From the NCBI GenBank assembly GCA_003586115.2, contig QVOM02000074.1, positions 917,095 through 981,094 on the forward strand: DNA of 64,000 bases, in the 5' to 3' direction. Shown in pieces: positions 1-11,310 of the stretch; the first letter of the stretch is position 1; every line of letters begins with the position of its first letter. Both the position numbers and the translations under genes were made by a program. Under the pieces are notes generated by a model. It was not told where the DNA came from and ran no database searches. It was given only the letters and a program-made list of their open reading frames with translations. The stretch is from Salvator merianae (lineage: Eukaryota > Chordata > Lepidosauria > Squamata > Teiidae).

Positions 1-450
1 TGTAGGGGCTTTTCTTTTCTTTTTTTTGCGTGGGGGGGTGTAGGGACTTTTCTTTTTCTTTTTCTTTTATTTATGTGGGGGTGGGTGGGGGTGTAGGGCT
101 GGCACATGTCTTCATTGGCAGCAATTGCCCAGTCTGCCGCCTCTGTGCCCGTTCACCCTTAAAGATATGAACTGCCACACCATATCTTTAAGGGTGGATG
201 GGTACAGAAACAGTGGGCTGGAGTGGCTGGCATTGAAGCCATGGCCAAAAAGCTTCAGAACGAAGCGAAGCCGGCATTTTTCGGTGAAGCTTTCGGCCAC
301 TGGCTGGCATTGAAGCCATGACCGAAAAGCTTCGCAGCGAACCGAAGCAGGCATTTTTTGGCGAGGTGGTCTTCGCACGAAAATCTTTTTCCCCAGCTTC
401 GTTTCATTGCGAAGCAAAAACCGAAAACTGCCTTTGTGCACACTGATACA
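1..450 (-). mobile_element. hAT-related non-autonomous element fragment
   Basis: This stretch resembles, in reverse orientation, the complete 768-bp element at 38,718-39,485. Both share a T-rich/A-rich tract next to a TGTAGGGGCT-type block, a hairpin built on the CACCCTTAAAGATATG arm, and a GAAGC/GCTTCG-rich subterminal zone. The outer terminus TAGGGATGTGC is not found here and the window edge cuts the other side, so the copy is partial or a diverged subfamily. Short reading frames across it on both strands are caused by the GAAGC-type repeats and are not genes. Superfamily is inferred from the complete relative. Confidence 0.6.
154..196. repeat. Inverted repeat (16-bp perfect stem) in hAT-related fragment
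   Basis: The arms CACCCTTAAAGATATG (154-169) and its exact reverse complement (181-196) are separated by 11 bases. The same stem is kept at 38,905-38,945 in the complete element. Confidence 0.8.
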
Positions 451-574
451 AACAGAGAGCTGGGAATTCTATTTTTGGGGATGGAAAAAGCTCTCCCCAG
501 TCTCTCTGTAAGAGCAGGATCTTTTAGGCTATTGGTTTTAAAAACGGGAAATCAACTGGGATGGACCATGTAAA

Positions 575-1740
575 AATGAGGCAGAGAGAAGATCAAGTCA
601 AAGCAAGCAGAGTCCCAATAAAATGATTTATTTATTAAGAAATGTGGCAGTAGAGCAAAAATATAGGTAACAGCAGTTAAATGTACTTTGAATGCCAGAA
701 CAAAGGGGATAAAAAGGGTTTGAAACTGAGCAGGGAGACCCTTCTAGTATTCTAAGGTTCCAGCAATAACAAAGAAGAAAAAAAAAACAAAAAGCACAAT
801 ACAACCCAATCTTTAAAGTACTTAGCTGTTTTCCCTTCCCAGAGACATATATATTTACCTATCCTTGGATCCAAATGGGCTGGAGAGAAGAGAAAGAACA
901 AGGAGGGGAAGGGGAAAGACAAACAAACACTGGGGGGGGGGGAGTAGGAACAAGAGCCAAAAAGGCAAAGAAGTGAAGCAAAAAGAGAGAGAGATTTTCA
1001 AAAGTCACAGGTTTTTATAGTCTGGGCTGGACAGGGGCAGAGAAGCAACAGGATTGGTTACCTGGACTTGGTGAAAAGGATGCTGGGACTCAGTGGGAGG
1101 GATCCAGGGCAATGGATGCCAACCACATGGACTTCTGTGCTATGGAGAGTAAGATTGGGGAGGGGCCAGGGACAGTACATATCACATGCTTGGGGTAACT
1201 GTAGGTCAAGACCCCAGCAAACACTCATTTACATACAGACAATGGCCAGCCATAAGAGACAAAAAGGTTTCCTGATGGGTAGTCAAGATAGGTAATCAAG
1301 ATGTTTACCTATTTTCTGCAATGTTAAACATTGCAGTTTGCCAATATTTTGTAATGACAAAAATGATGCCTTTTAGATATCCTTTGGTATTTTTATCCAA
1401 GTGTACCAGTTATATGTATGCAGTCTGCAGAGGTTATCTATTGTTCTGAAGGAAGCCAACAAGACCTTTTAACATAGATATGCAGATGTGCTTCCTTGTA
1501 GGCAGAAGGGGGGGGGGGAGTAAGCCAAAGGAAAATTTCATAATAGTTTGTGCTTTTAAAAATGGAGTTTGTGTTTCCAAGATGCAACAGAATCCAGACC
1601 ACTGCTGGTCCATTTCCTGCATTTTCAACATATCATAAGATGCCAATGTTCTATGTGCCCACCCTGACACAAGGTTACTTATGCCTTATGTACCAAAGTG
1701 TGCAGAAATTCATATTTAATAAGGTAATCTGGTAACAACA
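575..1740 (-). mobile_element. LTR-like repeat, copy A
   Basis: The reverse complement of this stretch aligns over most of its length with 9,632-10,790. Shared blocks include CTTATTAAATATGAATTT, the CCAAGTCCAGGTAACC block, a TATA-like TATAAAA (complement at about 1,012-1,020), a C-rich run (seen here as an 11-G run at 932-942) and a T/C-rich stretch. The 5' end in element orientation begins TGTTGTTACCAG at 1,740, inside a CR1 reading frame. TATA box, TG start and size suggest a solo LTR, but I cannot define the 3' end or a target duplication. It could be another retroposon type. Confidence 0.5.
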
Positions 1741-2281
1741 CCTCTACCATAATACTCTTTCAGAATTGAGGTGACCAGAATTGTACACAATATTCCAAGT
1801 GTAGTCTCACCATAGATTTATAAAGAGGCACGGAACTTGCAATTTTGTTTTTATTTCCTTCCTTGCTTTTTTCACTGCCACTGCACCCTTGGTTGACACC
1901 TTCATTGAGCTGTCTACCAGAACCTCAAATCCCTTTCCTGGTCTGTCACAGAAAGCTTGCCCCCTAGCAGTTTATACTTGTAATTGGGGTTCTTTGCCCC
2001 AGTGCACATCACTTTGAGATTGCTAAGATGGATAGGCATTTGCCACTTTGTTGCCCACTTACCCAATGTCAAGAGCTCTGGAACCCATTACAATCACTTT
2101 AAGTTTTTACCACCCTGTACAATTCAGTGTCATCAGCAAACTTTGCTAACTCACTACTTACTCCAATTTCTAGATAATTTATGAATAAATTAAAAAGCAA
2201 GGGTCCTAGTACCAACACTTGTTGGAGCCCACTTCTCACCTCCTTCCACTCTGAGAACTGACCATTTATTACTACTCTCTA

Positions 2282-2554
2282 TTACCTGTCCTTTAGCCAG
2301 TTACCAATCCAGAACAGGACCTGTCTTCTTATTCCATGACTGCTGAGTTTATTCAGGAGCCTTTGATGAGGGACTTTGTCAAAAGTCTTCTGAAAGTCCA
2401 GATAGACAATGTCAGCTGGGTCACTTTTATTGACATAGTTATTAACACTCTCAAAAAATTCTAACAAGTTAGTAAGGCATGATTTACCTTTGCAGAAGTT
2501 TTGCTGGTTTTCTTCAGTAATGTTGGCTCCTTTATCCTTAATTATGATTTCCAT
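2282..2554 (-). pseudogene. CR1 reverse transcriptase fragment
   Basis: A 90-codon open stretch holds the RT fingers/palm part of CR1 ORF2. A palm motif of the YLDFQKTFDKV type carries the first catalytic aspartate, followed by HQRLLNKLSSHGI. The later GVPQGS-type motif is altered downstream (GLQQ) and the FADD box lies just beyond in another frame. In life this enzyme performs target-primed reverse transcription; this copy is dead. Confidence 0.8.
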
Positions 2555-2609
2555 CTCTTTACATGGAATTGATGTTAATCTGACTGGTCTATAATTTCCT
2601 GGAACCCTC

Positions 2610-3155
2610 CTAGATCCATTTAGGAGGATTTAAGAATTCATTTAGCCTTTCTGCAATCTCTGTATCTTCTGTAATTATCTCTTTCTGTCTGTAATCATCT
2701 AACAGTTCAACTGCTTTTCCAATTGGATTTCTACTTCTGATATATTTAAAGAAATTCTTATTTTTCTTGATGTTCATAGCCATGTGCTCCTCAAATTTCT
2801 TCTTAGCATTCCTCATTGGTATTGTGCATTTGTTCTATCAGAATTTGTGTTCTTTCCTGTTCTCATTAGGACAAGACTTCCATTTTATGGATGATCTTTC
2901 CTTGCTTTTAATGACTTCCCATACTGCATTTGAAAGTCACACTGGTGTCCTCTTGGACTTGGCAGTCCCCTTCCTTCTTTTAGGTATGCATTCTAATTGA
3001 ATCTCCATTATTGCATTTGTAAATAGTTTCCATGCATTTTGGAATGATTGAACTTTTCTTACTTTCCTTTTCAATTTTCTTTTTACTAGTTCTCTCATTT
3101 TGGGGAAGTTTTCCTTATGAAAGTTTATTGTCTTCATGTTCAATTGTGTCAACAA
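2610..3155 (-). pseudogene. CR1 ORF2 linker between endonuclease and RT
   Basis: Two open pieces (2,937-3,155 and 2,610-2,816) encode a Lys/Arg-rich linker with RRKGTAKSKRTPV and FKYIRSRNPIGKAVELL. The same linker appears on the plus strand at 55,470-55,880, which supports the CR1 assignment. Frameshifted and non-functional. Confidence 0.7.
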
Positions 3156-3690
3156 CTTACTGTCTGTATTTATGTTGAAGGTTTTTGCATTGTGGTAACT
3201 ATTGGATCAGTTACAGTGACAGTTCCACAACCAACTGCTCTAGGGAAAAATCATTTAGCAATTCTAGGAATTTTATCTCCCTCTTGTGAGTTGAAGAAGA
3301 ATTCACCAGTCTATGTGGGGATACTTGAAATCCCCCTTTGTAAGTATTCTTTCATTTTTTGATGTCTACTTGACCTCATTTTCCAAATGCTGGTCTCTTT
3401 TGGGAGTTTGGTAGGGAGGGCAATAGCATGTCCTTAATATTAGACTTGCTTTCTGACCTAGTATTGTTACCCACAATGCTTCTATGATAGGTCTGATTCA
3501 CTTGGACATTCCAGTTCATAAGATTCTATCTCCCCTTTAACGTACAAAGCTACAACAGCCCCAATTCACCCTTTCTTGTCTTTCCTGTACAGTTTGTAAC
3601 CTAGGAGCACCGTAACCTATTGTTTTTCATCAGTCCATCAGGTTTCAGTTATGCCAGTAATACTAATTTTATTATCCATAACTAAGCATT

Positions 3691-4858
3691 TGACTAAGGT
3701 CAGGTACTCCAAATTATGGTAGCCTTTAACTGGCTGCTGTACTGCTTCCATATGTCAATGGCACACCTCAGGATACAGTTTTCATTATACTTGCCTGCCT
3801 CCTCCTATACTGTGTTATACAAAAGTCTGCTTCTTCTTCCTACTACAGTGACAGAAATGAAAGTGTATTCCTAGTGCTCATCCCTGGAGCACAGGGTCAT
3901 ACAAATGCTAAGACAGATTTGGTGAAACTGGTGCTACATTAACAGAGCAATGTATTGAAAATGTTGGTGCTGATTTTACAGTGTACTCTAAAATGACACT
4001 GAAATTTATCCATTGAAATGTTCTTTCATAGCATAATATTCACCCTCAGATTATCCACAAGCAGGTAGCAATAGATAGTCCAGTAAGTTTCCTGTCTCTT
4101 GCAGTTTAAATAACAGGTGTTTTTTTCTCATTTGCACTACTGAGTATCAAATACAGGCTCAATTTGTAAAAAGAAAACTTTATTTTTTCCTATACATGAA
4201 TAAAAGTTTTTATTAAACACACATAGCTAAATACTTAATGCTTTAACAATTTACAGTTCTATATGGTAACATAATTCACTTTAAATATAGTAAATGCAGC
4301 TCTTTAATACATAATGTGATCAAGTCCTTCTCAGATTTAAAATAGATGTTACATCATCTGAAGAATTCAATTTTTAAAATTGTTTAGTATGCATTAGGAA
4401 AACTACTATCCTTAAGACTTTGATCTGCTAGTAATGTCTAACAACATAACGTTAGTAATAAATTTGGAGAAGAACCCTAACCAGTTTTTGCAGTAGCAGT
4501 CTCTTTGAGTATAAATGCCACCCATTTCTAACTCTTTTCAATCCAGTGCTACTGACAGCAAAAGCCACATTGTAATTGCCTGTGCCAGATATTAAGCAGG
4601 CACAAATCTGCTAGCAGCACTGTACGGGAATCCTGAATTCGGAATGGTCAGAATTTGTGCTTTCCCCAAACTTTTCTCATTTCCCCTATTTCCTTGCCCA
4701 TCCTTTTTATTTTTTTATTTTTAAGACATTCTGCCATCCCCACTGATCCAGAGTTTGGACTGTGCTGCCACAATTTTAAACAGAAAATGTCAAGATTAAC
4801 TCCAATTATTCAAAATAAATTTACATATTTGTATTTTACAAGGAAGGTGAAAAAACAT
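3691..4858. other. No gene recognised
   Basis: AT-rich DNA downstream of ANO2. I see no coding pattern, RNA gene or bounded repeat. Short ORFs here have no recognisable motif. Confidence 0.5.
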
Positions 4859-5029
4859 GGCCCTTTCTGCACTGGACCTATTCTACCCCAAAATAAGAGT
4901 CTGTCATTCACATGCTAGTGCAGACTACGTCAGGTCCTGAGTGGAGCCTGTCATAATCTGCACTAGCGTATGGACAGTAGGCCCCTATTCTGGGATGCAT
5001 CCTGGAATAAGGCCCAGTGCAAAATGGGC
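4859..5029. mobile_element. Short MITE-like element
   Basis: The ends form an imperfect terminal inverted repeat: GCCCTTTCTGCACTGG on the left and the complement of GCCCATTTTGCACTGG on the right, 14 of 16 matching. Internally there is partial palindromy (CTAGTGCAGACT / AATCTGCACTAG). A target duplication is not clear, so the superfamily is unassigned. A related left end may occur near 8,908. Confidence 0.45.
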
Positions 5030-5718
5030 TCATATTTGTTCTGCATATGTATAGATTTGTAGGGAATACAATTCCATGATTTAAATTATTTTTATTATTT
5101 TTATTTTTCTAGGGTATGTAGTGCTTCACATAATTTAATAAGAAAAAAATTAAGTGTTCTCATAAAAAAGAGTGTTGACAGCAGAGGTGACCATGTGGAA
5201 AGAAGAAAGAGATGAAAGTAGCATACCTGGACAGTTTTTAACAGTATTGACATATAATTACTCCTTTACTACATATAACAGTGCTCCTTTACTGCTTGTC
5301 TTTTTTATTATATATCACATCATTAGTTAAAATGAATAAATAAAAGGACATAAACAAACAAACAAAAGATGTGGGTTGCATGATAGAAAACTCAAATACT
5401 AGCTGAAAGAGCATCTTGCTCCATAAATTTGGCTACAGAAGCCCTGCTCTGTCCGCTGCATCAAACAAAGTAAAGCAGGTGACCAAAAGATAAAAGGCTA
5501 TCATAGTTGTGGAATGTAAGCCCTGGAACAGCTTCTTTAGAGAATCCTGTCATCATTAATGCTTTTATTCTGCTTTGACTTCACTAACTTTTAAGATATA
5601 TTTTAGTGCATTTTAACATATTTTTAATGTTTTTGTACTGAAAGAAACCCAGAGATTATTAGATAACAGGCAGCTACATATCTAGTAAATAAATAATATC
5701 TACCCTCTCTCATACTCA
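5030..5718. other. No gene recognised
   Basis: AT-rich, with short A-runs and AAAC repeats near 5,350-5,370. No supported feature. Confidence 0.4.
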
Positions 5719-6957
5719 CGTAGGGTGTGCTCACACCAGGCTTAGTTTGGGTGCCTGTTTGTAAAAAATAACCCTTCTGTAGGTGCATAAAAAAACCTAC
5801 ATCTGACTTAACCATTGGAAACCTTGATTGGCTGCCATTGACCCGTGATTCCGTGTCTCTGATTTGCTGGCTGGCTGTAGCAGCCATTTCCAGGATGCTA
5901 TTGGTTAAGGGAGCCCGACCCAAGCAGCAAGTCACTCCAAGAGTTATTGGGCCTGTTCACACTTGTAACTAGTGAGCATCAGGAACGCTCACTAGCCAAG
6001 TGCATTTACACCAGAGGATGGCCGTAGCGACCGGCAGTGGACCTCATCCACTGCCGATCCCTGCTATCACCAGGCAAGTAAAAAGGTGTCCGAAGCCTCA
6101 AAGTGAGCTTCAGGTGAGGATTCGTTCACACCTAACTTGTCCACGACGAGGGTGGCCATCTTCTGAGTGATCAGCCCACACATCATGGATGCGTGATCTT
6201 GCGATCATGCAATGCTTGATGGGTAATGGGGCCTACCCCTTTGCACGGGCCCAAATGGGTCTGCACGAGGCCCCAGTTGGGCCCATGTTGCCGCAATTGG
6301 ACCTGGGATACTGGATGGGGCCGCGCTGCACCCTGTCCAGCATTTCGGTGCCCGATCGTGGGCGCAAAGCATGGTTGCCACAGCAATGGCCTGTGACTGT
6401 CAGGCTGCTGCCATGGTGACCGGGAGGCCCGCGCAGTGTGCACGCCGATGATGTGACTCATGCGTGCGCACTGGGCCTCTCCCCCTCCCCATAGTGCAAT
6501 TGGGCCTTCCCGATCAGGCCCGTGGCACCCCGATTGGGCCCATGCGGCTAACACCCCCATGGGCCCACACGAAGGGGTAGGCTCCATTGCCCACCGCGCA
6601 TGCGCGCATGTGTGGAGCTGCTGTGGTTGCCACGGCAGTGGCCGGCTGCTTGCCGGCCACTGTCATGGCGAGCATCAGGCATGGATAATGGCATTTACAC
6701 TTGCGAACGTCATTATCCAGCCTAAGTCACGTTTTCAGGCTCCACAGTGCAGACGGTGTCTGCATGATGGGGTCTGTTCCACACTAGAATGGGCTAATTA
6801 GTGCGAGAAGTGCGAACAGGCCCATTATTTTCCATCAATGGAAGGGGTAGATAATCAGAGGCTTGGGGATGCACTAAGTGGTATGTTTTATTTTCTGTTG
6901 TCCCTTGAATCTCAAATTCACCCGGGGCACTCCTAAACACATGTATGAACACACCCT
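5719..6957. mobile_element. Possible outer TIR element containing a second MITE
   Basis: The left end TAGGGTGTGCTCACACC and the right-end complement TAAGGGTGTGTTCATACATG are similar, as if terminal inverted repeats of an element of about 360 bp into which the 5,949-6,823 element inserted. No convincing target duplication was found, so this is tentative. Confidence 0.3.
5949..6823. mobile_element. MITE with GGGCCTGTTC termini, copy 1
   Basis: Starts GGGCCTGTTCACACTT and ends with the complement of GGGCCTGTTCGCACTT. The first part matches the element at 28,552-29,228, including the CCACTGCCGATC block and the GTGAGCTTCAGGTGAGGATTC block. A subterminal hairpin (CTAGTGAGC stem, 5,969-5,977 with 5,987-5,995) lies just inside the left end. 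Flanks share TTAT one base outside the TIRs, a possible 4-bp duplication. The core is CpG- and GC-rich, which creates spurious ORFs on both strands. Confidence 0.7.
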
Positions 6958-7258
6958 TAATCTTTTTGTATCTATTCTGTAATTCAGTTTGATATGTGTC
7001 AATGTACTTCATGAATAGTGCTAGTATTTTGTATGTGGAATCCAATTTTTAAAAACTGATGTAACACCAGGAGGTAGAGACCAGGTTCTATACAAAATAA
7101 TAAACTGGCTTTCTCTTAGATGTGGATGTTTTGGTCTTCTCTTTTCTGTAAATTTGTTTAGATTCCAGTATTATACTCATACACAGGATTACATTGTTGA
7201 TATGGCTTTTGCTAACTAATCAGCAACATTATTAAATATTGAAATACTCAGTGAAGGT

Positions 7259-7264
7259 TTTATT
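7259..7264 (-). promoter_or_regulatory. Candidate ANO2 polyadenylation signal
   Basis: AATAAA on the minus strand, about 490 bases 3' of the ANO2 stop codon. It is the first canonical hexamer I noticed downstream; a U/GU-rich element was not verified. Confidence 0.35.
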
Positions 7265-7751
7265 CATTGTTTAGAAACATGGCAGGGTTGGGAGAAGTCC
7301 TGGCAGGCTCAAAATCTTGTCAGAGAGTGCCATGTTAGGTATTCCCTCTAATTTTACTATTTTCAGAATTAGGGGTTTGGGGACAGATAGCTAATGTAAA
7401 ACGATAGAAGTTTTTACTTTATAACAGAAACATTTGTTATGTGTACGTATTGGGACAACCAATAAAATATTCTTGAAAAACATGAAGTAAAAGATTCTGA
7501 AGAACAATAGAACTTTCTTCCAATCTCTTCGTCTAAGATAATTGTCACACAATAAGTTTGTGGTTCATGAAGCCGTAATCTAAAGTTATTTTATGACAAT
7601 TCAATTATTATGATTTCAATTAAAGAATCATGAGGATTGTAGTATGTTTAGAAAGTTGCGTATCTTCAGCTAAAGATCCCAAAGCTGTGTTCTTCTTCTC
7701 AGGATTCCTTGGAGATAAGTAATAATAAAATCAATATATGTTTTTGCTGGT
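7265..7751 (-). other. Putative ANO2 3' UTR
   Basis: AT-rich sequence between the ANO2 stop codon and the candidate AATAAA. No repeat is recognised in it, in contrast to the surroundings, which fits an exonic 3' UTR. The extent is inferred. Confidence 0.4.
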
Positions 7752-8033
7752 TTAAACATCAGTGTGCTGTGAACTAGAGGATGTAAAACTGCCTCTTTTA
7801 TTTTTACTGAACTGACAGAAACTTGCTGCCCGATTTCTCCTTCCTTTTGTCTCCTTCCTGCTCCTTTGCTTGTCTCTCATGATGAAGTTTTCTATCAGTT
7901 TCAGCTTTTTGTGCTCCTCTTTCAGGAAGAAATCAACCAACACACTTTTTTCCTTCTTCATCTGTTCACTGATATCCTTTGGGATGTCTGGGATCATCCA
8001 GTCAACGAGCACACTGAGAAACATTACCAGGTT
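7752..8033 (-). CDS. ANO2: Anoctamin 2 (TMEM16B), terminal coding exon
   Basis: This exon encodes the last 93 residues of a calcium-activated chloride channel of the anoctamin/TMEM16 plasma-membrane family. It starts [18 protein letters not shown], the end of the last transmembrane segment and the conserved post-membrane motif. A charged helix follows ([20 protein letters not shown]), then a basic serine-rich tail ending SSSQHTDV before TAA. The [11 protein letters not shown] block is shared by ANO1 and ANO2, but the KLKLIE and RAASF segments and the QHT-x-V end are characteristic of ANO2. The final TDV fits a class I PDZ ligand, as known for ANO2 binding to PSD-95-type scaffolds. The frame is uninterrupted, so the exon looks functional. 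The preceding exon was not found, so it presumably lies beyond the window or is too short to notice. Confidence 0.93.
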   Translation of the reverse strand, partial: NLVMFLSVLVDWMIPDIPKDISEQMKKEKSVLVDFFLKEEHKKLKLIENFIMRDKQRSRKETKGRRNRAASFCQFSKNKRGSFTSSSSQHTDV

Positions 8034-8060
8034 CTGTCATTAAAAATGAAATAAACAAGC
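8034..8060 (-). promoter_or_regulatory. ANO2: Splice acceptor of ANO2 terminal exon
   Basis: On the minus strand a T-rich tract (TTTATTTCATTTTTAATGACAG) ends in AG at 8,035-8,034, directly before the AAC codon that starts the conserved block. This position matches the expected intron site between the last membrane helix and the NLVMF segment of anoctamins. Confidence 0.8.
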
Positions 8061-9631
8061 AAGAGAAATACAGTCAGAGCTTACAATAAGAATAAATCAA
8101 ACTTGTTTTTACAATAAGAATAAATCAAACTGTTAAAAAAAGAATTTTAGTTTTTCAAAACCCATTGTAATGGCATTTGAGAGGGAAGGGACCAACCCTC
8201 AGCTATTCTGTTTATTCTTTGTTCTAGTGTAGGTGTCATGGTCGTAAAGAATCATAAACCACTGGTAAATAAGCACCCTTAATAAATGTTATTATTAAAG
8301 TTCATTTCACTATTAATTAATTTCCTCAAATATTTTCCTGAAGCCACCAGATTTCCTTCTACTTTGTCTACAAGCAAAATCCAATGGCAACATAGGGATG
8401 TCCTAAAAACATATTTCTAAATTCACTTCAAATACCGTGTTAAGTGAAAGTACAGGAAATTTTAACCAGCTGCAACCCACAAATTACTTGTTCATGAATA
8501 ATCCTGACAACATAATTGTTGTCATACCTATGCTGTATCCTCACATTCCTTGTGCTGAAGTGGTGATGGATTTACAACTCTGGCCTGTATCAACAGATAT
8601 GTAGTCTCAGGGACATGAGAATAATGGGGAAACATGAAAGTATGTCTCAACCTCCTTTACCAGATCAGAGAGGACAAATGATTGCCAGGACAACAGGAAA
8701 GATAAGATGAAGGATGGGAAATGCACAAATCAAATGTTGCAACAAAACAGAATAATGTGCAAGTTGATAAAAGTATATAGCATGAAATAAATTATCTTCA
8801 CACACCTTGAAGCCTGATTTATTCAGGAAAGCTAGTCTCAAAATAATCAGTATATTATTTAGGGCATCAGATTATCTTCTTGTCTAATTTTGCTTTAGTT
8901 TTTAGGGCCCTTTCAACACTCCCTCTTATTTTGGAACAAAATTTGGAATAAGGAGCAAGCCACACCCTTTCCAATCACGTTTTATCCACATTGAACAAAG
9001 CATGGGCTGGACTAGGGCACCCCCAAATGGTGTCCTAACCCAGTATAGATGTAGACTGCTTTAAAGAGGTTTGCAACCAGCCCACCGCCGGTATACCAGA
9101 CCATGGAGTCATGTGGGTAGCATGCCCTTGTGGCCCAATATACCCTGAGGGACCCTTTTCAGTGCTGCTCCAGGAAGTGCAACTGAAAAGGGACCTCCTG
9201 GAAACTGCAAAGACTTCCTCCAAAAGCTCTTCAGAGGTGGCTGGTGCAGAACTCTTACTAAAGTCCTTTGTAGTCTTCTATATTCTGCTTTTCTTTCTAA
9301 ATTCTGTTGCTTACTTCTCTTCTTTTAATGGAGCAGGTTAGGTTTGCTCTTATAGCTTCAACTGAGTTTTATATGAGATAAAATGACATAATTCCTATTG
9401 CTTTAATAGTTGACCAGATATAGATGTGGTAGGGGATGTTGGAAAGAATTGACAGAGATTTGTTGGACACTCCCTTGACAGAGAAGGTGGATACTGAAAT
9501 CATAGAGAATTGTTCCTTGCTAGGCAATTTGTAAGGAACTCTGGGCAGTGCCAGGCTGTTAACTGGCAGCTGCTCACTATCCCCAAGTACTTCAATGGAG
9601 GCAGCAGCCCTAGCCCTTCACTTTAGATTTT
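8061..9631. other. Intronic DNA without recognised gene
   Basis: Presumed last ANO2 intron. Near 8,908 a GGGCCCTTTCAACACT block resembles the left end of the short MITE at 4,859. Around 9,150-9,210 an imperfect palindrome is built on GGGACCCTTTTCAG / CTGAAAAGGGAC. No exon could be supported. Confidence 0.45.
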
Positions 9632-10913
9632 ATGTTCTGCCAGGCTACCTTATTAAATATGAATTTATGCACACTTTGGTACATAAGGCATAAACAACCT
9701 TGTGTCAGGGTGGGTACATAAAACATTGACATCTTATGGCACATTGAAAATACAGGAAATGAACCAGCAGTGGCCTGGATTCCTGTTGCATCTTGGAAAC
9801 ACAAACCCCATTTTAAAAAGCATAAACTATGGTGAAATTTTCCTTTGGCTTCCTCCCCCCCTCTTCTGCCTACAAGGAAGCACATCTGTATATCTATGTT
9901 AAAAGGTCTTGTTGGCTTCCTCCAGAACAATAGAAAATGTTCTATTCAGAACAATGTATATCTCTGCAGACTGTATACATATAACTGATACATTTTGATA
10001 AAAATACCAAAGGATATCTAAAAGGCATCATTTTTGTCATTACAAAATATTGGCAAACTGCAATGTATTAACAGAAAATAGTAGGTAACATCTTGCTTAC
10101 CTGTCTTGATTACCCTTCAGGAAACCTTTTTGTCTCTTATGGCTGGCCATTGTCCTTATGTAAATGAGTATTTGCTGGGGTCTTGACCTACAGTTACCCC
10201 AAGCATGTGACATGTACTGTCCCTGGCCCCTCCCAGCCTTATTCTCCATAGAACAGAAGTCCATGTGGTTGGCATCCATTGCTCTGGATCCTTCCCACTG
10301 AGTCCCAGCATCCTTTTCACCAAGTCCAGGTAACCAGTCTGATGTTTCTCTGCCCCTGTCCAGCCCAGACTATAAAACCTGTGACTTTTGAAAATGTCTT
10401 TCTCTTTTTGCCTCGCTTCTTTGCCTCTTTGGCTCTTGTTCCTACTCCCCCCCCCCTCGGTGTTTGTTTGTCTTTCCCCTTTCCCTCCTTGTTCTTTCCC
10501 TTCTCTCCAACCCATTTGGATCCAAGGATAGGTAGATAAATATATGTCTTTGGGAAGGGAAAACAGCTAAGTACTTGAAAGACTGGGTTGTGTTGTGCTT
10601 TTTCTGCTGTTGTTTTCTTCTTTGTTATTGCTGAAACCTTAGAATACTAGCAGGGTCTCCCTGCTCAGTTTAAAACCCTTTTTATCCCCTTTGCTCTTGC
10701 ATTCAAAGAACATTTCATTGCTGTTGCCTATATTTTTGCTCTACTGCCATTTTTCTTAACTGGACTTTGTGTGCTTGCTGTATGTCTGGGTTCTTGCTTC
10801 ATAAAGGCTTTTGCTGAAACCACTGCTGAAGTCACTGAAGGTAGAGATCTGAACTGTTTCCTCTGACATATCTGCTGTGTGAGTGTGCTTGTGAGTGTTT
10901 TGGCAACACAATC
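9632..10913 (+). mobile_element. LTR-like repeat, copy B
   Basis: Plus-oriented relative of the 575-1,740 repeat. It begins TGTTCTGCCAGGCTACC and may end near TTTTGGCAACA, giving short inverted ends of the TGTT-GCC / GGC-AACA kind. It has a TATA box at 10,371 followed by C/T-rich sequence. These are LTR-like traits, but no target duplication is clear. Beyond about 10,790 the match to copy A becomes weak. Possible coding frames within it are C-run artefacts. Confidence 0.5.
10371..10377 (+). promoter_or_regulatory. TATA box of LTR-like repeat
   Basis: TATAAAA preceded by CCAGCCCAGAC and conserved in the inverted copy (complement near 1,012-1,020). It is consistent with a U3 promoter; activity is unknown. 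Confidence 0.45.
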
Positions 10914-10958
10914 CCATCCTGATCAAGAGAAGACTCCAAAACTCTTCTTTCATAAACC

Positions 10959-11302
10959 CAGTGGTGTAGCTACATGATCCGCCGCCCGGGGCGGACCAAA
11001 CGGCGGAAGCCGAGCAGGACGCCCCGCCCTGCAGGACGCCCCGCCCTGCAGCTGCCTACTCGCCGTGATGATGGCCGCGCGCACGCAAGCCAGCAGGCAC
11101 GGCGAGCGAGTGGTGGGCGGGGCGAGCGAGGTGAGCGAGCGGCGGGCGGGGCGAGCGAGGTGAGCGAGCGTACTGGTAAGCCGACTAAAGGCAAACCGGA
11201 CGCAGGGTGGGCGGGAGGGCCCAGGTCAAAGGCGGGCGCCGCCCCCAACAAGGCGCCACCCAGTGCGCACCGCCACCCGCGCCCCCCCTTGCTACGCCAG
11301 TG
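10959..11302 (+). mobile_element. CpG-rich hAT-type MITE, copy 1
   Basis: Ends are CAGTGGTGTAGCTA and the complement of CACTGGCGTAGCAAG. It is flanked by a perfect 8-bp duplication CATAAACC (10,951-10,958 and 11,303-11,310), the hAT signature. The core is G+C- and CpG-dense with about two units of a GAGCGAGCGGCGGGCGGGGC-type repeat. Its sequence is close to 43,715-44,136 read in reverse. The long ORFs on both strands are composition artefacts. Confidence 0.85.
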
Positions 11303-11310
11303 CATAAACC

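Larger units (their letters stand above)
1741..3690 (-). mobile_element. CR1 LINE, copy A (decayed ORF2)
   Basis: Read on the minus strand this is CR1 ORF2. It runs from an endonuclease segment near 3,580-3,680 (ITETWWTD-like), through the linker (3,155-2,610), to the reverse transcriptase with DIVYLDFQKTFDKVPHQRL (about 2,390) and FADDTE (about 2,120), then the conserved C-terminal piece near 1,770-1,850 (HLEYCVQFWSP-like). The frame is broken by many stops and indels. Its sequence closely parallels the plus-strand copy at 54,540-59,570, so both are one CR1 family. The 3' end is cut off where LTR-like copy A begins at 1,740. Confidence 0.85.

Noticed and set aside
6183..6801. ORFs of 134 and 113 codons on opposite strands
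   Set aside because: Fall within the GC-rich MITE at 5,949-6,823 and have no conserved motif.
10279..10539. Pro/Leu/Phe-rich ORF that looks like a secreted protein
   Set aside because: Sits in the C/T-rich part of the LTR-like repeat; the inverted copy does not preserve the frame.
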